Shown piece by piece: positions 46,186 through 56,610 of a DNA stretch of 64,000 bases. The stretch lies in assembly GCA_032622095.1 (NCBI GenBank), contig CP136062.1:138340351-138404350 (forward strand), written 5' to 3'. Below the pieces are notes generated by a model that searched no databases, was not told the origin of the DNA, and was given only the letters and a program-made list of their open reading frames with translations. This DNA is from Siphonodentalium dalli. Its lineage: Eukaryota; Mollusca; Scaphopoda; Gadilida; Siphonodentaliidae. Each line of letters opens with the position of its first letter. The stretch's first letter is position 1. The position numbers were made by a program, and so were the translations under genes.

Positions 46186-47095
46186 CACTGATAGTCCTCG
46201 ATGGCATGCACTGGTGATTGTCTCTGTTTGCACTGATAGTCCACGATGGCATGCACTGGTGATTGTCTCTGTTTGCACTGATAGTCCACGATGGCATGCA
46301 CTGGTGATTGTCACTGTTTGCACTGATAGACCACGATGGCATGCACTGGTGATTGTCACTGTTTGCACTGATAGTCCACGATGGCATGCACTGGTTATTG
46401 TCACTGTTTGCACCGATAGTCCACGATGGCATGCACTGGTGATTGTCACTGTTTGCACTGATAGTCCACGATGGCATGCACTGGTGATTGTCACTGTTTG
46501 CACTGATAGTCCTCGATGGCATGCACTGGTGATTGTCTCTGTTTGCACTGATAGTCCACGATGGCATGCACTGGTGATTGTCTCTGTTTGCTCTGATAGT
46601 CCACGATGGCATGCACTGGTGATTGTCACTGTTTGCACTGATAGTCCACGATGGCATGCACTGGTGATTGTCACTGTTTGCACTGATAGTCCACGATGGC
46701 ATGCACTGGTTATTGTCACTGTTTGCACCGATAGTCCACGATGGCATGCACTGGTGATTGTCACTGTTTGCACTGATAGTCCACGATGGCATGCACTGGT
46801 AATTGTCACTGTTTGCACTGATAGTCCACGATGGCATGCACTGGTTATTGTCACTGTTTGCACCGATAGTCCACGATGGCATGCACTGGTGATTGTCACT
46901 GTTTGCACTGATAGTCCACGATGGCATGCACTGGTAATTGTCACTGTTTGCACTGATAGTCCTCGATGGCATGCACTGGTTATTGTCACTGTTTGCACTG
47001 ATAGTCCACGATGGCATGCACTGGTGATTGTCTCTGTTTGCACTGATAGTCCACGATGGCATGCACTGGTGAATGTCACTGTTTGCACTGATAGT
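46186..47095. repeat. 45-bp minisatellite, about 20 copies
   Basis: The unit runs 'CACTGATAGTCCACGATGGC' and then 'ATGCACTGGTGATTGTCACTG'. Copies are over 90% identical by eye and keep an exact 45-base period. Because 45 is a multiple of 3 and the unit lacks stops in several frames, three long frames result (336 and 300 codons on the minus strand, 308 on the plus). They are repeats of 15 residues such as 'CHRGLSVQTVTITSA' with no signal peptide or domain. I do not call them genes. A three-unit (135-bp) higher-order pattern is visible from 46710 to 47070. Confidence 0.93.
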
Positions 47096-47524
47096 GTATC
47101 TATATTATACAGGAATGAATTGTGCAAAGTCAGTATCTAAATCTTGCCGAATAATAGCAATTTTCCCAATTGATTTTAATATTTCGCAAAAATGAGATAA
47201 ACACTCTTTATTCATACCATATTCGGAATATATTACCGTTAACGCTCTTTATTGGTTCATGCTGAAGATTGTGTTCTACACAGTGCGTTAATTGCAGGGT
47301 ATTATTCAGTATTCGTCCCCATTTTCTGCAAGCTGTATAACATACACTTTCCAACTTCTTTATGCGAGAGCCACCAGTAGACTCTAAATCAAGAAATTAA
47401 CAACACGTCGTGATAGTAGTAAGTTCTGTTGTCCTTCGTGGAAACACAAATAGAAGACCGTTATGAACTGTGCAATGGGACCACCGGTACTGACTCCCGA
47501 CTAATTTCATCACCCCGTAACCAA
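47096..47524. other. No gene recognised
   Basis: It contains paired 'AACACTCTTTATT' and 'AACGCTCTTTATT' motifs (47199, 47240) also seen near 17011 and, inverted, near 51994. Otherwise unremarkable. Confidence 0.45.
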
Positions 47525-48110
47525 GTCATGCGGCAAATGGGATGGGAGCCTCCTTTTTTTCTCGAAATTCGTTTAAAAAACATAGCAGCCATCTTGGATT
47601 TAAAATTTGAATCCATCGGCACACACTGCAGTCCGCATTTATTGCAGAATTGTTCTGAAAATTTAAAGGCATGTTTGGGATCACCTCTATATGTCGAATT
47701 CCAACAATTTTCTACGAAAAAACATGGCTGTCGGCAGCCATCTTAGACCTTATTCTTTGCATCATTAAGTCATTTAGCACACTCTACAAACCACATCCCT
47801 CATCCAAGCATCACCAAACTTCATATGGATCCTCGGGGTGACCTCTAGATTGGAGCTTCCCTTTTTTCCGATATTCGTTAAAAACATGGCAGCCAGGGCC
47901 TTCTTGGATTTTACTCTGGTATGACTAAATCGTTTAGCACACCATGCAGGTCACATCTCTCACCCGATCGTCACCAAACGTCTTATGGATTTTCTGGGTG
48001 ACCTCTAGATGGGAGTCTCCTTTTTCCAAATTCTGTTAAAAAACATGGCCGCCAGCGGCTATCTTGAATTTCACATTTAAAACCATCGGTTTTACATACT
48101 TCGTCATTTC
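47525..48110 (-). repeat. Block of 'TCCAAGATGGCTGC' repeats, right of minisatellite
   Basis: This is the same family as 45480-46155 in opposite orientation, with units near 47590, 47745, 47905 and 48060. With that block it forms a ~600-bp-arm inverted repeat around the minisatellite. Confidence 0.85.
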
Positions 48111-48164
48111 ATATACTTGTTGAAACCCCAAACTTCATTTGTCTCTTCACGTTGACATTTAGTA

Positions 48165-48467
48165 TTACATAGACATACCACTCCATGAATTAACTGAGAC
48201 ATGTGACATCAGCCCCTGTACATGTTGAACTTCAGTGTCATTGATTTCAACATCTGGCGTATTAGGCCACTTCCAACCAACCTTCTTGTATTTTATCACT
48301 TTCTTTATCTTTGCCCCACCAATCAAACCGAGGGCCATAATTTTACCTGGGAAATGAGCTCCTTCATAACCAAATGAAACGAAAACGAAATCACAAGCTT
48401 CTCTGGTCACACTAGTTTCATCTGCCTCGTTATTACGAAGGGTAGTTAGGTTTCTTGTTGCTGCCAT
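48165..48467 (-). CDS. Possible small protein with WKWP motif
   Basis: A 100-codon frame opens with 'MAATRNLTT' after an A/T-rich leader and closes with TAA. The middle reads 'DFVFVSFGYEGAHFPGKIM' and 'KKVGWKWPNTPDVEI', then 'TEVQHVQ'. This order (a 'VLVxFxGxxFPGKI' strand, then 'WKWPxxxD', then 'xxVxxI') resembles a small Tudor/SH3-like module I associate with uncharacterised invertebrate and fish proteins, often near transposon genes. That is inference from memory. It lacks signal peptide and membrane segments. It abuts repeat DNA on its 3' side. It could be a young gene, one exon of a larger gene, or a fragment of an unrecognised transposon. Confidence 0.45.
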   Translation of the reverse strand: MAATRNLTTLRNNEADETSVTREACDFVFVSFGYEGAHFPGKIMALGLIGGAKIKKVIKYKKVGWKWPNTPDVEINDTEVQHVQGLMSHVSVNSWSGMSM

Positions 48468-48857
48468 TGAATTAAAACGGTCGTAATGCAGCCAGGTTGG
48501 AAGTCTACATACTTTTACTTCCTTTGTGACTTTTGCTCACTACTTTCTTGTTGCTTCCTTGACTTTAAAAAGTCCCCATAGCAGCTAATGGTGTCTATTT
48601 ACTGTTATACCATTTAAAAGAACCATCCCTGTTGGATTTTCTACCAATTCTAGCAATATTATCAATAGGGTATGTGGTCACAAATATATACTAAGAAGCT
48701 GACGTGGATTGGCAGCAAGTGTAATTATAGTTCGTCACATTGAGGCCATAATGTACTTATTTCAGTGAATAAAACTGATATATTGAGTACCAAAAAACTT
48801 TGGCCACTGAAAGTATAGGCCTATAGCATTCAATAAATATTACCCAGAAATATAAAC
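48468..48857. other. No gene recognised
   Basis: This is the 5' flank of the small frame at 48165-48467. I see no promoter element or further exon. Confidence 0.4.
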
Positions 48858-49012
48858 AGACGACAGATTGACGAACAGATAATATAATTCCAGAATGATC
48901 GATATTCATTGGCGGGAAATACTCAGATGTTCCAACAATCGACCGGTTGAACATATTATCTGAACATATCATAAGAGAACTACTAATCAATGAGTATTTA
49001 GTACAGAAAGTG
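48858..49012 (+). repeat. Dispersed hairpin repeat, family A, copy 2
   Basis: It shares 'GACGACAGAT.GACGAA', 'TTGGCGGGAAATA.TCAG', 'ACATATTATCTGAACAT' and 'AATGAGTATTTAGTA' with 2940-3112. It ends 'GAAAGTG' directly at the TTAA where the piggyBac-like MITE begins. Confidence 0.8.
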
Positions 49013-49404
49013 TTAAACCCCTTTACCCAACAGAAGGGCCCTGTGCCAATGCATTATCTTATATATGCGAGTCGACCATAGGTCGCCTCGCATATATAAG
49101 AGAATGCATTGGCTTAACACATTAAAAATTATAAAATTGTTAAAGAATGTAAGAAAAAATGGTAAAAAGTGTTTAAAAAACATTTTTTTTAGGCCAATGC
49201 ATTCTCTTATATATGCGAGGCGACCTATGGTCGACTCGCATATATAAGAGAATGCATTGGCACAGGGCATAACTGTAACTACCACAATGTGGTCAAGGAG
49301 CCGGTTCCAATGATATCCATATTTGTATGGTTCTATTGAGACAGACCGAAGATATTTTAGGCTGTTGCAGCTTTATTTGGCCGTTTTGTTGGGTAAAGTG
49401 TTAA
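49013..49404. mobile_element. piggyBac-like MITE with paired hairpins, copy 2
   Basis: TTAA occurs at both limits (49013-49016 and 49401-49404). The ends are 'ACCCCTTTACCCAACA' and 'TGTTGGGTAAAGTG', slightly degraded compared with 23725-24116. The internal module 49039-49267 has exactly the same 229-bp length as copy 1 and differs at only a few positions by eye. It encodes no protein. Confidence 0.87.
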
Positions 49405-51796
49405 ACCCCCTGCTGACAGTCGGGTAACATCTCAGTGTTATGTTACATACCCATGAATACACGTAAAATAAAAAGCTTAATTCATCCTCCATATCAACTT
49501 GGTTTCTTTATACTTGGTCCGCCATAATTCCAGCAACGCCGAGACAGTCACGGATTCTAACATTAAAACTCACTCGAGCAGAGGAGGGGGTCTCCCCTCT
49601 GATTATCTCCAGTGACACCAAGCATATATTTTCAATGTTTAAACTACTTTTATTGCTTTGTGTCAGATATACCCGGTTATACTAGGAAGCATTTTAATTG
49701 AATTTTATCTCATAAATAAATATGAATGAACATTCTTCTAAATAGTAATTTACTTATCGCCATGTTCAAATTTATATAGCTTATCACCACTGGAATCAAG
49801 CTGGGTTAATCGGGAAGATATTTTACCAAGGTAAGTGCAGATTCCTGTGCGCATGTGGGGAGGGCCGGTGGCTGAACTGTTAGGTTGAGTCGATTATAGG
49901 GCGCCCCACAATCTCGAAACGGTTGTTATGGGTGTAGGGGACATTTATGACAGTAGACAGGTTTAGATCGAGAACTTCTAACTTCAAACTCCAGGCGCTG
50001 TCCGCTGCCAACTGTGATACGGTGCTTGTGATAGCTAGACGTTCTCACATTTCGACAAAGATGCATGTGTCGTATTTATCCGCACATTCTTAGAACAAAT
50101 GTGTATTTAGTAGGTGGGATATGTTCTATTTGAGACACAAACCTCGTAAAAGCTGCCATATTAAAAATCTGGCAGCAGCTTTAAAACTTTATGCTGTTCA
50201 GTTTTGACATAAACACAGTGTATAACAAATTTACTGCTGCCAATGTTTTGTTCTGTTTTGTTTAGCCTTTGCGAGCTATGTGTCTCCGATAGAACACATC
50301 TCATTTGATAACTATGATACACTCACATATTCATTCATATTCAATGTTGTGAAAATTCCACCGACACATATGCCATGTGTCATTTCCACACAATTTTGTT
50401 TAAGATCAAAATTAAAACATTGTGTAGAATTTGTACACGTTTGTTCTAAGTGTACACGGAAATGTCTGGCGAGTGGCGATGGAGGCAATCAGATGGATTG
50501 TATGAACAGCGACTGATCGTTTGGTGAACTTATTATCGGAACATTTCGTAAAGTTAGAAATTGTTGATATATATAAACCTGTCAAATAGATATGTACTGC
50601 AAAGATCTGGCATATGGGATCTGTCGCCAAACTTCAACAAAGCCTGCATGACATTTCTGGAGACTATGACATATTGATCAGTGTGAAAATCAAAAAGTCA
50701 AACGACTTTTACCTAACCCGTCCCTGAACGTATTGTTTCTTAAGAACAGTATGAATAGCTGTGGTATCAGCTTAGCTATGATACCATATATAACAATCAC
50801 AGTACATTCGATGCGTACATACACACCTTGTATGCTAAGAGTCACCAAACTCTTCAACTTTCTTAGACCAACCTGATCACTGGACATGTATCTAGTATAT
50901 TTAGTAAGCCATACATGTGATATATAGATCACAACACAATAATAAATCACCATAATTAACTTGAAATTAAAGATACGGGCGGTGTTGGCGGTGGGTATGC
51001 TGTTAAAATATTCACCTCCGTCAAAAACCGCCATAAACATAAATAATAGTAAAATATAGCCATACCTTGTTCTTATACCAATCAGAAATATGGCATAAAC
51101 AGTATGTTATTGTCAAATGCTTTTCCTTTGTTATGTAAACAAAAGCAAAAAACGTTACTGCACCTGGCTTTTGTTTAGATCCGGATATGGTAAACATAAA
51201 GAGCTCTTGTTTACGTACACCATCGTACGTCTTGACGACAATATACTATTTACGCGCTGATTATGTTTGGCATATGAACAAAACTATATATCTATTTTAA
51301 TATTCCTTCTGTTGATGGCGATTTGAACAAATATGAATATTTCTGCAACGAACGCCACCCGTGCCATTAAGTGAAGAAAACTCAAATGGACAACACATGC
51401 AAACACCAGAAAAAAAAACGTGTTTTCTCGACTTTGAAGGGGCAACTCATTAAAGTTGGAGATTTCACATAGAGATACTATGTCCCCCCACCGCTACATG
51501 TTATAGCACAGGCAGTCTGTGTGAGATATCTGGGTGAGATTTTCCTATATCACATGAAACCCTGTTGCATCATTAAAAAATATATTGACCATATTGTTTG
51601 TATCATTATTTAGCACATGAGTGTATTTTGCACTAATCAATGGCTCAAATTCCTCCATTTGTTGCATATATCCCGTTGAGAATAAAAAGAGTTGGTCCCA
51701 TAAATGACCGGATGTAGTGCACAATACCTCTTTGACCAGTTATGACAAAATGAGAAAACATAGTAAATCCGGACATTCTAACCAGGAAGATTCATA
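49405..51796. other. No gene recognised
   Basis: About 2.4 kb of AT-rich DNA. A short fragment of dispersed family A lies at 50515-50560 ('GATCGTTTGGTGAACTTATT'). Frames up to 116 codons show no domain. Confidence 0.45.
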
Positions 51797-52581
51797 TCTA
51801 CTATATATTTTGAGAACAACGTATGTGTGTATATACTTTATAGAATCGAAAACGGCTGCACCGGTCGAGACCAAACTTCCCATCTAAGGGTAAAAATCAA
51901 CGGGTCGTCGCGTCGTTTTGGAGAAGCTCCGAGCACCCGCTCTCCACCCTCAGTCACACAAAAACGGCACTGTGGGGTTAATCGCGTTGATAGTTAAAGA
52001 GCGTTCGTATCCGCAGTGTCGTTGATAAAGAGCGTATGCGTGTAATGTGATTCTTACGTCTGTGTCCGGGCGTGAGCGTATGTATCCAGGCATCAGCGTG
52101 TGTGATTCTTACGTACTTAGGGCTTCCTTTGAACGGGGGAGATTTCCATCGGGTCAGTTTTTCCGCCCGAGGTGATCTTCACCTTGAAACGGGTACCCAC
52201 AAATGATATATATGTGTGTCTCCTTTATAGACTCGAACCGATTGAGCTCAAACTTGCTACCTACGGGAAGTGTCGTGGACGGGTTAAATTGTGACCCCAC
52301 CTGACCTTCACCTTGAAAATGATCAATTCAAGGTCAAATCGGGTCAAATCGAAAAAAAAAAAAAATTTAAATACAAAAATTAAAAAGGCACAATTAACTC
52401 ATTGCAAAACAAAAAAATTTAATTAAAAAATTAATTTTAAAAGCTAGTACATTAAAAAGGCACAATTAACTCATTGAAAATCAAAAAAATTAATAAAAAA
52501 ATTAATTATAAAAATTAATTAACAAAATTAAAAATTGTCATGTTTCTGACGATTGCCGCCAGTGGCGGGCTAACCTGCTAG
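51797..52581 (+). mobile_element. Helitron, non-autonomous, first of a concatemer
   Basis: It begins 'TCTACTATATATTTTGAG' directly after an A (51796). It ends with hairpin 'CCGCCAGTGGCGG', nine bases and CTAG (52578-52581), directly joined to the TC of the next element. The 5' end matches the other Helitrons here, but the body differs, with an A/T-only stretch near 52350-52540 that contains a 72-bp duplication ('TTAAAAAGGCACAATTAACT'). Confidence 0.75.
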
Positions 52582-53217
52582 TCTCATATATATTTTGAAG
52601 ACCTCTGTCTGTATGTATGTTTGTCTGTCTGTCTGTCTGTCTGTCATTTATACAAATCTACGATTCTCGACCGATCGGGACGAAACTTGGTACGTGTGTG
52701 TAGTTTGACCAGGCGGTGAACGTTGTCGTATTGGCGAGCCCGTGCGGCGCCCGCTTCGCGCATGCGCAGACGAGATCTCGGAAACGGGTGGAGCTATCGA
52801 CTTGAAATTTGGTATCTGAATGTATATTGCCCCGGATACGAATTTTATCTGGTCGCTGAGCCCGTGCGACGCCAGCTTCGCGCATGCGCAGACGAGATCT
52901 CGGAAACGGGTGGAGCTATCGACTTGAAATTTGCTATGTGAATGTATCTTGCCCCGGATACAAATTTTATCGTGTCGCCGAGCCCGTGCGACGCCAGCTT
53001 CGCGCATGCGCAGACGAGATCTCGGAAACGGGTGGAGCTATCGACTTGAAATTTGGTATGTGAATGTATCTTGCCCCGGATACGAATTTTATCGGGTCGC
53101 CGAGCCCGTGCGACGCCAACTTCGCGCATGCGCAGACCAGATCTCGGAAACGGGTGGAGCTATCGACTTGAAATTTGGTTTTTGAATAGCCCGGACAACG
53201 TCGGGCTCATCGGCTAG
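52582..53217 (+). mobile_element. Helitron, non-autonomous, second of a concatemer
   Basis: It starts 'TCTCATATATATTTTGAAG', followed by a (GTCT)n tract, and ends with hairpin 'GCCCGGACAACGTCGGGC' and CTAG (53214-53217). It has three internal 122-bp units, making 636 bp against 514 bp for copies with two units. Each unit carries 'GCGCATGCGCAGACGAGATC'. Confidence 0.88.
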
Positions 53218-53727
53218 TCTCATATATATTTTGAAGACCTCTGTCTGTATGTTTGTTTGTCTGTCTGTCTGTCTGTCATTAATACAAATCTACGATTCTC
53301 GACCGATCGGGACGAAACTTGGTACGTGTGTGTAGTTTGACCAGGCGGTGGACGTTGTCGTATTGGCGAGCCCGTGCGGCGCCCGCTTCGCGCATGCGCA
53401 GACGAGATCTCGGAAACGGGTGGAGCTATCGACTTGAAATTTGCTATGTGAATGTATCTTGCCCCGGATACAAATTTTATCGTGTCGCCGAGCCCGTGCG
53501 ACGCCAGCTTCGCGCATGCGCAGACGAGATCTCGGAAACGGGTGGAGCTATCGACTTGAAATTTGGTATGTGAATGTATCTTGCCCCGGATACGAATTTT
53601 ATCGGGTCGCCGAGCCCGTGCGACGCCAACTTCGCGCATGCGCAGACCAGATCTCGGAAACGGGTGGAGCTATCGACTTGAAATTTGGTTTTTGAATAGC
53701 CCGGACAACGTCGGGCTCATCGGCTAG
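53218..53727 (+). mobile_element. Helitron, non-autonomous, third of a concatemer
   Basis: Same ends as the preceding copy, with two complete 122-bp units and 510 bp in total. CTAG at 53724-53727 joins directly to the next TC. Confidence 0.88.
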
Positions 53728-54373
53728 TCTCATATATATTTTGAAGACCTCTGTCTGTATGTTTGTTTGTCTGTCTGTCTGTCTGTCATTAATACAAATC
53801 TACGATTCTCGACCGATCGGGACGAAACTTGGTACGTGTGTGTAGTTTGACCAGGCGGTGGACGTTGTCGTATTGGCGAGCCCGTGTGGCGCCCGCTTCG
53901 CGCATGCGCAGACGAGATCTCGAGAACGGGTGGAGCTATCGACTTGAAATTTGCTATGTGAATGCATCTTGCCCCGGATACGAATTTTATCGGGTCGCCG
54001 AGCCCGTGCGACGCCAGCTTCGCGCATGCGCAGACGAGATCTCGGAAACGGGTGGAGCTATCGACTTGAAATTTGCTATGTGAATGTATCTTGCCCCGGA
54101 TACGAATGCTATCGGGTCGCCGAGCCCGTGCGACGCCTGCTTCGCACATGCGCAGACGAGATCTCGGAAACGGGTGGATCTATCGACTTGAAATTTGGTA
54201 TGTGAATGTATCTTGCCCCGGATACGAAGTTTATCGGGTCGCCGAGCCCGTGCGACGCCAGCTTCGCGCATGCGCAGACCAGATCTCGGAAAAGGGTGGA
54301 GCTATCGACTTGAAATTTGGTTTTTGAATAGCCCGGACAACGTCGCCCGGACAACGTCGGGCTCATCGGCTAG
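53728..54373 (+). mobile_element. Helitron, non-autonomous, fourth of a concatemer
   Basis: Three 122-bp units. Near the 3' end, 14 bases 'GCCCGGACAACGTC' are duplicated in tandem at about 54331-54358, enlarging the terminal hairpin. CTAG at 54370-54373. Confidence 0.87.
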
Positions 54374-55130
54374 TCTCATATATATTTTGAAGACCTCTGT
54401 TTGTCTGTCTGTCTGTCTGTATGTCATTGATACAAATCTACGATTCTCGACCGATCGGGACGAAACTTGGTACGTGTGTGAAGTTTGACCAGGCGGTCGT
54501 CAACGTCGTATTGGCGAGCCCGTGCGGCGCCCGCTTCGCGCATGCGCAGACGAGATCTCGGAAACGGGTGGAGCTATCGACTTGAAATTTGCTATGTGAA
54601 TGTATCTTGCCCCGGATACGAATTTTATCGGGTCGCCGAGCCCGTGCGACGCCAGCTTCGCGCATGCGCAGACGAGATCTCGGAAACGGGTGGAGCTATC
54701 GACTTGAAATTTGGTGTGTCAATGTATCTTACCCCGGATACGAATTTTATCGGGTCGCCGAGCCCGTGCGACACCAGCTTCGCGCATGCGCAGACCAGAT
54801 CTCGGAAACGGGTAGAGCTATCGACTTGAAATTTAGTTTTTGAATAGCCCGGACAACGTCGGGCTGGGTAGAGCTATCGACTTGAAATTTGGTTTTTGAA
54901 TAGCCCTGACAACGAAAAGACACAAGACTTTATGTGATCAGAACAAGGACAATTCTTCCCACAACCACAGCACATTTCATCAACATTCATCCATTAATTA
55001 ATCAGAATCATATCTTCCCCTATTCTGGCGTGAACTGTGAACTGTGAAAATGCATCTCGGAAACGGGTGGAGCTATCGACTTGAAATTTGGTTTTTGAAT
55101 ATCCCGGACAACGTCGGGCTCATCGGCTAG
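54374..55130 (+). mobile_element. Helitron, last of a concatemer, with read-through segment
   Basis: It begins with the same TC end and has two complete 122-bp units, but at about 54866 the hairpin stops after 'GTCGGGCT' without the CTAG. A ~50-bp partial repeat of the 3' end follows, then about 130 bp of unrelated sequence (54915-55050), then a second 3' terminus with hairpin and CTAG (55127-55130) and a host T. This looks like failed termination followed by capture of flanking DNA, or a nested insertion. Confidence 0.7.
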
Positions 55131-55446
55131 TAATATATATAACATAGGAATCATTGGTGAATATAATTGAGAAACTGGTGACAATTTTGTTCGTAGATAA
55201 AATAACATTGGGTGTCCATGCACAAATACTGCATCCATCGACCATCAGAATAAATCGATAATATTTACTCCATAAGACACACTGTGCTGAGGAAAATATA
55301 AGGCGCGGATCGAGTTCGGGCCGGTGTGTCCCTTCATGTTGTTATCAAAATAAAAATATTAAAAACTTAACTCGTTTAACACTTGCACACGACTCTGAAC
55401 AAGAACAGAACTAATGTGTTAACTATTATATTTAACTTCAACCCAG
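55131..55446. other. No gene recognised
   Basis: Host-like AT-rich sequence between the Helitron array and the zinc-finger pseudogene. It would be the 3' flank of that gene. Confidence 0.4.
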
Positions 55447-56469
55447 TCAACCACGATGCTTTGATGACATGTGGTATGCCAACGAGCTGCTCCTGTGTGG
55501 GAACGATTTCCCCACAATTCTGGCAGCAATATTTTCGCTCGCCATGCATTCCTCTCGTGTGCTCAACCAACGTATTCTGTGAGCTACATTGGGTGCCACA
55601 CTTATCACACACATACTCCTTATTGGTTGTTTCTGTTGAGTGTTGTTTTGCATGTGTCAACATGTCTCCCGTGTGTGTATGCAACTTGTTGCAAGTGGAG
55701 CACATGTGATTGGCCTGTGGATTGTGAGAAGCCATGCGTCCCTCGTAATTCCACAAATGTGACCCGCCATATCAAATCCAGTCGGAAGTCAGGATTTTGT
55801 TTACCCTGTGCCAATGCATTCTCTTATATATGCGAGTATATATAAGAGAATACATTGGCCTAACAATTTTTTATCATTTTTTAAAAATAAATCTTTCTTA
55901 CAATTTTTAGGACATAAAATAAAAAACATCCATTACCCTGCAGGGAGCCCCACACATTTATAGAAGCACATAGAAGAGTGTCGTCTGCTCATGTTTGTCT
56001 GGGGCTCTGTATGGGTGAAATTATAAAATTGTTAAAGAATACAAGAAAAAATTATTAAAATTGTAAAAAATTATTAGGCCAATGCATTCTCTTATATATG
56101 CGAGGCGACCTATGGTCGACTCGCATATATAAGAGAATGCATTGGCACAGGGTAAAAAAATCCCGACTTACGACTGGATTTGATATGGCGGGTCACAAAT
56201 GGTTGATCTGTTTATCACATACATTACACTTCCGTCATGTTTTCTGATATGGTGAGTCATGCCATATTTGGTTTGCGTTGTTAGACCACATCGACGCAGA
56301 GGTATGGCGCAGTTGGTATGGCGTTATCTGTATGTGCATGAATTATCATGTGCCTCTTTATGTTACGTTGGTATCTTGTCTTGATTGTACATTTGTTGCA
56401 ACATCTGATGGTCAAAATACAGCCCTATCCTCTTCCACTATTGGAAGGATTTCCTTCATAGATCGTGTT
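55447..56469 (-). pseudogene. Decayed six-finger C2H2 zinc-finger gene, split by a MITE
   Basis: C2H2 proteins are usually DNA-binding regulators. On the minus strand the pieces follow in order. A good splice acceptor ('TTTATTTTCTTGTTTCAG') ends at 56470, then 'MKEILPIVEEDRAVF'. Finger 1 is 'CNKC' with 12 residues and 'HMIIH' (56400-56338). Finger 2 is 'RCGLTTQTKYGMTHHIRKH' (about 56290-56230). Finger 3 begins 'CNVCDKQINHL', is cut by the MITE at 55759-56196, and resumes 'WNYEGRMASH' (R replaces the first His). Finger 4 is 'CSTC' with 'HAKQH'. Finger 5 is 'CDKC' with 'HTRGMH'. Finger 6 is 'CQNC' then, in another phase, 'HMSSKH' and a stop. Phase changes before finger 1, between fingers 1 and 2, between 2 and 3, and within finger 6 show it is dead. 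Upstream exons were not found. Confidence 0.88.
55759..56196. mobile_element. MITE with paired hairpins, GTGACCCGCC type, inside a zinc finger
   Basis: It has TIRs of about 45 bp, starting 'GTGACCCGCCATATCAAATC' and mirrored at the other end with few mismatches. AAAT flanks both sides (55755-55758 and 56197-56200). The interior (55804-56152) is the paired-hairpin module. The left hairpin has lost its loop ('GCGAGTATATATAAGAG'), the right is complete, and about 100 bp of extra sequence lies between. It encodes no protein and its superfamily is uncertain. Confidence 0.85.
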
Positions 56470-56580
56470 CTGAAACAAGAAAATAAATTAGTCTGATCCA
56501 AGAGCAGTGAATATGGCAGTGGACATAGTGTTAAAGGCATGTTGTCGCCATTTTCTCGTGGTGGCGGAATTATATTATAA

Positions 56581-56610
56581 CTAGGAGATTGCCCGTCAAA
56601 TATGACGGGT
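56581..56610 (-). mobile_element. 3' end of another Helitron
   Basis: On the minus strand the sequence shows hairpin 'CCCGTCATATTTGACGGG', then 'CAATCTC', then CTAG (56581-56584), followed by T. This fits the Helitron 3' terminus seen in the arrays. The element would extend rightward; I could not find its 5' end, so only the terminus is annotated. Confidence 0.55.

Noticed and set aside
46117-47140. Three open frames of 300 to 336 codons on both strands
   Set aside because: They are produced by a stop-free 45-bp repeat, overlap each other on opposite strands, and have no domain or signal.
49065-49247. 60- to 90-codon frames across the paired hairpins (also near 23627 and 55471)
   Set aside because: They cross palindromic stems, occur on both strands and encode low-complexity peptides.
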